In this document: one piece after another, positions 4,790 through 9,789 of the stretch
How the letters are laid out: each line of letters begins with the position of its first letter
How positions within the stretch are numbered: position 1 is the stretch's first letter
Assembly (NCBI GenBank): GCA_020850025.1
Contig: JADZFI010000028.1
Location: 1-9,789, forward strand
Reading direction: 5' to 3'
Length of the DNA stretch: 9,789 bases
From: Saprospiraceae bacterium
GTDB lineage: Bacteria; Bacteroidota; Bacteroidia; Chitinophagales; Saprospiraceae
Notes under the pieces: generated by a model
Told to the model about the DNA's origin: nothing
The model's input: the letters and a program-made list of their open reading frames with translations, nothing else
The model's database searches: none
Made by a program: the position numbers and the translations under genes

Positions 4790-5836
4790 TTGACGCCATC
4801 GCTCTACATACCACCCCGCTGGAAGTTTATATCCTTCCTGTACTCATTGGCGCCCATCCTGGTGTCGATGCACCTGATCTTGTATGGGGCGCGCTATTGG
4901 CGGGAATGGGAAATATGGCTCTACTCTATGCCGCTGATGTGCCTGTTTTGTACCCTCTCCTGGTATCAGCACATGCTGCACGATCGCAGAGCTGAAATCC
5001 GCTATCCGGCACTGAACGAGACCCGCAAGAGAATTTACTATAAAATATTGCCGGTGTTTACTGTTATGCCGGCTTCCATTCTGGCCATTCTCTGGACGTA
5101 CGATCATTTTCATATACTGGGTTTTTACTGGAAAAATCACCACACGATTGAGGCGCTTACGGTCGGACTTTCGGTCAATCTGGTGTTCATTACCTTATTT
5201 GAAATTGATTATATCCTGAATAAATACCGCGACTCCAAACTGGAGCGGCAGGTGGTGGCGCAACATTCCGTTGCCCAGGAGCTGGATACCCTGAAAAATC
5301 AGATCAACCCGCATTTCCTGTTCAATTGTTTTAACACGCTTTCGTCGCTGATCACTGTGGATAAAGTGCGCGCTAACCTTTTTTTGACCGAACTAAGCAA
5401 GGTATACCGCTACCTGTTGCGCAATAATGCGGAAGGAGTCAGCACCCTGAAAAGTGAACTGCAATTCATCGAATCCTATTTCAAACTACTGCATACCCGC
5501 CACGGCGATGCGGTGCGTTTCCATATCAAAGTGCACAAGGAATACGAAAACTACCTGCTGCCGTCTCTATCGCTGCAATTGCTGGTGGAAAATGCCGTAA
5601 AACACAACATGGTCTCCAAATCCAAACCTTTGGTGATTGATATATTCACTACCGCAGGCAGTAAACTGGTGGTAAACAACAACCTGCAGCGCCGGGTGGT
5701 GAAAGCCCTGAGCAACAGGGTGGGCCTTAACAATATCCGCCACAAATACGAACTGCTCCAGCAGAAGGGATTCCACATACTGGAAGACGAAAAAAACTAT
5801 ACCGTTGTATTGCCTTTAATTTGGCAACAAAACTAA
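4790..5836 (+). CDS. LytS-type sensor histidine kinase 2
   Basis: The 348-residue protein is a paralogue of the preceding kinase, with the same plan: four predicted transmembrane helices (about 13-33, 40-58, 86-105, 120-140) and a His_kinase core. Canonical motifs are intact: QINPHFLFNCFNTLSSL with His175, the N-box LLVENAVKHN (264-273), VVNNNLQ (294-300) and VGLNNIRHKYELL (311-323). It should phosphorylate the response regulator encoded 10 bases downstream. The start is taken as TTG at 4790. The frame is closed by TAG at 4781 and no ATG occurs until codon 27, which would remove most of the first membrane helix. TTG lies one base after the upstream TAA, fitting translational coupling. Its membrane region gives no clue to the signal. 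Confidence 0.92.
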   Translation: MTPSLYIPPRWKFISFLYSLAPILVSMHLILYGARYWREWEIWLYSMPLMCLFCTLSWYQHMLHDRRAEIRYPALNETRKRIYYKILPVFTVMPASILAILWTYDHFHILGFYWKNHHTIEALTVGLSVNLVFITLFEIDYILNKYRDSKLERQVVAQHSVAQELDTLKNQINPHFLFNCFNTLSSLITVDKVRANLFLTELSKVYRYLLRNNAEGVSTLKSELQFIESYFKLLHTRHGDAVRFHIKVHKEYENYLLPSLSLQLLVENAVKHNMVSKSKPLVIDIFTTAGSKLVVNNNLQRRVVKALSNRVGLNNIRHKYELLQQKGFHILEDEKNYTVVLPLIWQQN

Positions 5837-5846
5837 CGCCTGAAAA

Positions 5847-6617
5847 ATGAACATCTTGATTGTTGAAGACGAAGAACTCGCCGTCAAAAAACTGACCAAG
5901 ATCCTCAAGGATCAAAAACACGAAATAGACATCGTGGGCGCCACCGACAGCATTGCCGACACCGTGCAGTGGCTGCGCACCCATGCCGCGCCCGACCTCA
6001 TTCTGATGGATATTGAACTGGCCGACGGGCAGAGTTTTGAAATATTTAATCAGGTGGAAGTTAAGAGCGCCGTCATATTCACCACCTCCTACGACGAATA
6101 TGCGCTCAAAGCTTTCAAAGTGAACAGCATTGATTATCTGCTTAAACCCATACAGCCGGATGAACTGGCCACTGCGCTCGACAAGTTTGTGAAACTGCAA
6201 GGACAGGCTCCTGCGCAGGCCGCTGTCAATATGGACCAACTGATAGAGGCCTTGCACCAAAAACTGCAACCGAAAACCTACAGGCAGCGCTTTTTGGTAA
6301 AACATGCCAATAAAATGCTCAGCATAGAGGTGGGCGATATTGCCTATTTCTACAGTGACGGGCGCGTCAATTTTTTCAAAACCAACGACAACCGGCGCAT
6401 ACTCATTGATTATACCCTCGATGAACTGGAGGATATGCTTGATCCGGCGCTGTTTTTCCGCATCAACCGCGCGTTTTACATTTCCATTCCTTGTGTGGAT
6501 CGCATTGACGACTATTTCGGCAACCGACTGATATTGAACCTCAAACCGCAGAACGACAAAGAGGCCCTGGTGAGTCGCGAAAAAGTATCCGAATTTAAGC
6601 GTTGGATGGGGAAATAG
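5847..6617 (+). CDS. LytTR-family response regulator
   Basis: This 256-residue cytoplasmic DNA-binding protein has an N-terminal receiver (1-115) with acidic pocket ED (7-8, plus E9), phosphoacceptor Asp55 in LILMDIEL, Thr79/Thr80 in FTTSYDEY and Lys100 in DYLLKP. A linker (116-145) leads to a LytTR DNA-binding domain (about 146-245), recognisable from FLVKHANKMLSIEVGDIAYF, the LDELEDML helix and FFRINRAFYISI. All receiver residues needed for phosphorylation are present. Kinase 2, 10 bases upstream, is the likely phosphodonor. LytTR proteins bind two direct half-sites about one 21-bp step apart, and such pairs occur in three places in the window. The A-rich CTGAAAAATG start is typical of the phylum. 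The last 23 bases overlap the convergent propeller gene. Confidence 0.95.
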   Translation: MNILIVEDEELAVKKLTKILKDQKHEIDIVGATDSIADTVQWLRTHAAPDLILMDIELADGQSFEIFNQVEVKSAVIFTTSYDEYALKAFKVNSIDYLLKPIQPDELATALDKFVKLQGQAPAQAAVNMDQLIEALHQKLQPKTYRQRFLVKHANKMLSIEVGDIAYFYSDGRVNFFKTNDNRRILIDYTLDELEDMLDPALFFRINRAFYISIPCVDRIDDYFGNRLILNLKPQNDKEALVSREKVSEFKRWMGK

Positions 6618-9600
6618 GGATGGAAATGAGCACGGCAAAGCCTTTGGAGCGCTCTTCGAGTTGCCAGCTGGCCTCCAGATTTTCCAGGCGCTGACTCAGA
6701 TCCGGACGGTAAAACAGGTTGTTCAGGGCCACGGTAGTAAAATCGTCGTGGCCATACTCGGCCAGAAGCTGCCATTGCTTTTTGTTGATGCCCACGTGCA
6801 GCCGATATCCTTGCGGGCACACCGTTACCAAACCTTTGATGACCTCTTTGAACAATAGAAAAGCGCCGTAACGCAGCTGCATGTCTACCTGCAGCGAGGC
6901 CACCGCAGGATCTATCAGTAAATCAATAACGGTATCGTGGCGGCGGTTGAGTATGGCCACCCATTCTTCTATGCGGCGCACCGTGCTTTGCATATTATCA
7001 TGCTCCGGAGAAATGCCCCACAGCATATCGTCCATGGCATCAATTACGTCGTTGCTCTTGACGTGAATTTGGTGTATGTATTCTTTTGTCTTTTGCGGGT
7101 CGTTATCGGCCTTTATGTTGGCCATTTCACTGAGAATGTTGATGTTTTGCAGGGCGGTATTCACCTCATTGTGCAGATCTTCGGCTATGTTGTTGCGCAC
7201 GCTGTCTACTGCGGCGCGACGTTTCAATCGCTCCTGATCGTACCAATACAGCAGGGCCATGGCCAGCAATAACAGCACGCCGAAAAACCACCAGGACTGG
7301 TAAAAGGGCGGATAGACTTTTATGGTAAACGGGTGTTGCTCCGGGGAGGTTTCCTGATCAGCGTTGATGGTTCTGAGCAGGAAACGGTAGGAGCCCGGCG
7401 GCAGGTAATTGTAAGTTGCCCTGAAGTCCTTGTCGGCCAGCACCCAGTCTTCATCCATGCCCTCCATTTTATATTGAATATGATGCCAGTCGTTAAAGCT
7501 CATGGTGGCAAAATCAATAGAAATGGTGTTGTTGTTCGGCCCCAGTTCTATCACTGTTTTGCGCAGCAAACTATCCACCGATTGTGGTTTGTTGCCAATA
7601 CTGACCTCTGTTATCCGCACTTTCAGGTTGTTGGAAGCGGGCTTGAACTGAGCCGGATCGAACACCAGCAGACTATGATCGGCGCCAAAGGCCAGGCGAC
7701 CATCGGGCAATTCGTGGTTGCTGTTTAGGGAAAATACGTCGTCCAGTAGTCCATCTTCACGGCTCAGGGTCAGCATGGTTGGTTTGTAGGGGTTAAACCG
7801 GTACAGGTTGCCCACGGTGCCCAGCCAGATGTTGCCGTACCGGTCGCAGCGCATATCGGCAATAAGGCTGTTTATTTCCTCGTCGTTGCGGATAACGCGG
7901 AGTTGACGCTCCGGCACATTGAAAGCGAATACTTCGTAGGAAGTAGCGAAGATCATCACGCTGTCGGAGTACTCCAGCACCTGTGCGATACCCCTTTCGG
8001 GGATTTTGAAACGGGCATCTTCTACATTATCTGAAAAATGAAACAATACCTGATCTGTCTGGCTGTCTATCACATAGAGTCCGAACAATCCGGTGGCCAC
8101 CCAAACCCAACCCCTGGCATCAATGGCGAGTTGATTCACCGGTTTATCAATGGGCAGGCCAGGAATTTTATACAGTCCTTTTTCAAAATCGGCCTGACCA
8201 CGCTGGCGGTCCCATTTGAACACCCCCAATCCCTGTGTGCCGAACCACAAATTCCCCTGATGATCCTGCTCTACATCCCGGAGGGTGCGCCCTTCAAAAA
8301 TGGCGGGATTGTGGTAAACACCGCGCCGACTGTACCGGTTATAGTGAAAAATGCCGGGCTGGCCCACAAACCAGGCGTGTATGTTATCGCGGTCCAGGCA
8401 TACATCCCACATGCTGATGGCGCCGTTATCGGGCAAGTCCGGAATATCCACCGCTATCTGCTGCCCGTTTTGATCCAGCCTGTAAAAACCTTCTCCCCAC
8501 AGATTTACCAGCATACCGCCATCGGTTTCGGGCAACACGGACAAAGGTGAGCCTTCAGACAGTCCAAGGCCATTTTTTTTGGGAAAAAGGAGGTGGTTGA
8601 ACCAAATGCGGGAGGGGTTGAACCGGTACAAACCGTTTTTATCCGTGCATATCCAGATGTTGTGTTCGTGGTCTTCAAAAAGGTTGGTAATGCCGGTGTA
8701 TTCCAGGTTTTTGTGTGACGGATTAGCGGAAGGAATGGGTACAAACTGCTGCGTGGTTTCATTAAACCAGGCCAGCATATTTTCTCCGTAGACCCAGATC
8801 ATTCCGGACAGTTCCTGCATTTGGCACCAGTTGTTGCTGAGGTTGCCGGGCATTTGAAAAAACACCTGTTTCAGCGAACGTTTAGAGGAGGCGAGGTCGT
8901 AGCAATCGAACGTGAACCCGCCGGCGCTGCGGCGCATGATCCACATGCGTTGTTTGGAATCCGGGTAATAGAAAAAGAGGTTGTCGGTTTTGGCCAGTTC
9001 ATCCAGCCAGGGCGCCTGTCCGGGAGGCAGGGCGCCTGATGACAACAATGTGCCTGTGGCGGGGTCGTAAAGTTCCGCTGCTTTATCGGCAACCAGGCCG
9101 TATTGATGGCCGGCCGGGTGTTCCCAAAAACCATGGAGTTTGCGTTCCGGTTGGTGGGGGATGTAGTTGGTGGCAGGTACAAAGGCGCCTTGTTGTTCCT
9201 CATAAACCAATATTTCCTGGTGTACAGACAGGAATATGGCCTCGCTTTGCTCGCTAACGAAGTGTTTGATGCCTTCAATATCAGCAGGCCGTTGCGGGCG
9301 TATGGGCACGGGCGTGAACTGCCAGGTATCCGGGTTGAAGTAGCCCACCTGGTGGTTGGAGTGCCGCAGCCAGAGTCGGTTCCGACGGTCCATGCGCAAC
9401 TCCGATACATTGGAAAACGGCACCGAGCGGGGATCGCTCTTCCGGCGTTTGAATACCTTGGAACGAATGCCATCGAAACGCACCAGTCCTTCCAGCGTAG
9501 CCAGCCAGTAAAAGCCCTGGGTATCCTGCTCCATATCGTTGATACAGTTGGTAGGCAACCCATTGGTGGTACCATAATGGGTAAATACAAACTGGCGGTT

Positions 9601-9669
9601 GGTTTGTCCAACCAGTTCTGGCCCCCCAACCAGGCACCAGAAAAACAACATGGCCCAATAGCGAATCAT
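6595..9669 (-). CDS. Two-component-regulator propeller sensor with Y_Y_Y domain and degenerate kinase core
   Basis: The 1024-residue protein has a signal peptide (1-22) and an extracytoplasmic double-propeller-type sensor with reg_prop repeats (about 37-66, 89-113, 324-352, 463-488, 511-536, 603-627; e.g. DHQGNLWFGTQGLGVF). A Y_Y_Y domain (about 712-790, YNYLPPGSYRFLLR) is followed by one membrane helix (793-810) and a HisKA_3-like segment, NNIAEDLHNEVNTALQ, with His833. The acidic residue normally following that His is Asn834. In the ATP-binding region, the N-box position reads FKEVIKGLVTVC (940-951) without its asparagine. The G1 motif is replaced by EYGHDDF (971-977) and no glycine-rich lid remains. 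It is therefore probably a catalytically dead sensor or phosphorylation partner. Length and start are normal for the family. It converges on the LytTR gene with a 23-bp overlap. Architecture is certain; loss of activity is inferred. Confidence 0.93.
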   Translation of the reverse strand: MIRYWAMLFFWCLVGGPELVGQTNRQFVFTHYGTTNGLPTNCINDMEQDTQGFYWLATLEGLVRFDGIRSKVFKRRKSDPRSVPFSNVSELRMDRRNRLWLRHSNHQVGYFNPDTWQFTPVPIRPQRPADIEGIKHFVSEQSEAIFLSVHQEILVYEEQQGAFVPATNYIPHQPERKLHGFWEHPAGHQYGLVADKAAELYDPATGTLLSSGALPPGQAPWLDELAKTDNLFFYYPDSKQRMWIMRRSAGGFTFDCYDLASSKRSLKQVFFQMPGNLSNNWCQMQELSGMIWVYGENMLAWFNETTQQFVPIPSANPSHKNLEYTGITNLFEDHEHNIWICTDKNGLYRFNPSRIWFNHLLFPKKNGLGLSEGSPLSVLPETDGGMLVNLWGEGFYRLDQNGQQIAVDIPDLPDNGAISMWDVCLDRDNIHAWFVGQPGIFHYNRYSRRGVYHNPAIFEGRTLRDVEQDHQGNLWFGTQGLGVFKWDRQRGQADFEKGLYKIPGLPIDKPVNQLAIDARGWVWVATGLFGLYVIDSQTDQVLFHFSDNVEDARFKIPERGIAQVLEYSDSVMIFATSYEVFAFNVPERQLRVIRNDEEINSLIADMRCDRYGNIWLGTVGNLYRFNPYKPTMLTLSREDGLLDDVFSLNSNHELPDGRLAFGADHSLLVFDPAQFKPASNNLKVRITEVSIGNKPQSVDSLLRKTVIELGPNNNTISIDFATMSFNDWHHIQYKMEGMDEDWVLADKDFRATYNYLPPGSYRFLLRTINADQETSPEQHPFTIKVYPPFYQSWWFFGVLLLLAMALLYWYDQERLKRRAAVDSVRNNIAEDLHNEVNTALQNINILSEMANIKADNDPQKTKEYIHQIHVKSNDVIDAMDDMLWGISPEHDNMQSTVRRIEEWVAILNRRHDTVIDLLIDPAVASLQVDMQLRYGAFLLFKEVIKGLVTVCPQGYRLHVGINKKQWQLLAEYGHDDFTTVALNNLFYRPDLSQRLENLEASWQLEERSKGFAVLISIPISPSNA

Positions 9670-9673
9670 CCTG

Positions 9674-9681
9674 CAAAACTA
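9674..9681 (-). promoter_or_regulatory. Candidate -7 box of the propeller gene
   Basis: On the minus strand TAGTTTTG fits TAnnTTTG perfectly and ends four bases before the ATG at 9669, again implying a leaderless or nearly leaderless transcript. No -33 match is seen about 20 bases upstream. A second, poorer box, TACTTTG (9715 to 9709), would give an approximately 35-base leader but would place the LytTR-like pair over the -33 region. Confidence 0.45.
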
Positions 9682-9725
9682 TCGCTTGACTTCGAGAACC
9701 AGCCTGCGCAAAGTAGACGGGAATA

Positions 9726-9757
9726 ACAGTTCATCCATGTTTTTTGACAGTTCATCC
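9726..9757 (+). promoter_or_regulatory. Perfect tandem LytTR-like site upstream of the propeller gene
   Basis: ACAGTTCATCC occurs twice, identically, at 9726-9736 and 9747-9757. The starts are 21 bases apart, leaving 12 bases between the 9-bp cores ACAGTTCAT. Core and spacing both fit the known LytTR/AgrA pattern of two direct repeats about 12 bp apart. The second copy is preceded by T6G, comparable to the T6CC in front of the 3688 copy. The motif points away from the propeller gene, so an additional plus-strand gene beyond the window could share it. Confidence 0.65.
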
Positions 9758-9766
9758 TTACGGAGG

Positions 9767-9789
9767 ACGACTTACGATCTACGACCTAC
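9767..9789. repeat. ACGAYYT heptamer array, cut by the window end
   Basis: Units ACGACTT (9767-9773), ACGATCT (9774-9780), ACGACCT (9781-9787) and the first two bases of a fourth. It begins nine bases after the LytTR-like pair and continues past the window. The period is seven bases, as in the other two repeat families. Confidence 0.75.

Larger units (their letters stand above)
9670..9789. other. Upstream region of the propeller gene
   Basis: This region is non-coding as far as the window shows. It holds the -7 candidates, the tandem LytTR-like site and the start of a heptamer array. Nothing else is recognisable. Confidence 0.6.

Noticed and set aside
6158..6168. GGATGAACTGG and similar motifs (also 6420-6429 and 8994-9004) as further LytTR sites
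   Set aside because: They lie inside coding sequence, explained by Asp-Glu-Leu codons, lack the ACAG end and have no partner copy 20-21 bp away.
5727..6638. 303-codon minus-strand open frame
   Set aside because: It is antisense to the LytTR response regulator, whose receiver and DNA-binding motifs are unmistakable.
8871..9629. 252-codon minus-strand open frame inside the propeller gene
   Set aside because: It is an off-frame shadow of the propeller sensor on the same strand, rich in Pro, Arg and Trp, with no motif.

Overview
The window looks like chromosomal DNA from a member of the Bacteroidota, probably a Saprospiria/Lewinella-like lineage (the phylum is well supported, the finer placement is a guess). 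The reasons are a reg_prop/Y_Y_Y propeller sensor protein, LytS-type kinases with a LytTR response regulator, a lipoprotein with an acidic surface-export-like motif after its lipid cysteine, -7 boxes resembling TAnnTTTG, and almost no Shine-Dalgarno sequences. No tRNA, rRNA, transposase or CRISPR array was seen.

Layout. The window opens with the probable C-terminal end of an unknown plus-strand gene (1-87), then a heptamer repeat array. Next are a secreted protein of unknown function with WG-like repeats (344-1195) and a RibD_C/dihydrofolate-reductase-family protein (1352-1972). A 435-base structured, non-coding stretch follows. A minus-strand lipoprotein with an IPT/TIG-like domain (2408-3406) is separated by a 356-base divergent intergenic region from a plus-strand operon: LytS-type kinase 1 (3763-4788), LytS-type kinase 2 (4790-5836, probable TTG start one base after the previous stop) and a LytTR response regulator (5847-6617). 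The regulator gene overlaps tail-to-tail by 23 bp with a 1024-residue minus-strand propeller sensor (6595-9669), whose kinase core keeps the histidine but has lost its ATP-binding signatures.

How the parts may work together. The intergenic DNA carries three tandem pairs of a motif close to ACAGTTCATCC, with half-sites 20-21 bp apart. This fits the published LytTR-site pattern of two direct repeats about 12 bp apart. One pair lies upstream of the propeller gene. The other two point outward from the divergent region, one toward the lipoprotein and one toward the kinase operon. I infer one regulatory unit: two membrane kinases (the first partly degenerate), one LytTR regulator, a propeller pseudokinase sensor and a surface lipoprotein, all probably under the same regulator.

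A second theme is short repeats. Three different arrays, TCCAATR, CCACCGT and ACGAYYT, all have a 7-bp period. They lie directly after stop codons or within about 12 bp of the LytTR-like sites. A 33-bp block next to the TCCAATR arrays occurs twice in the window, in opposite orientation, with one mismatch.
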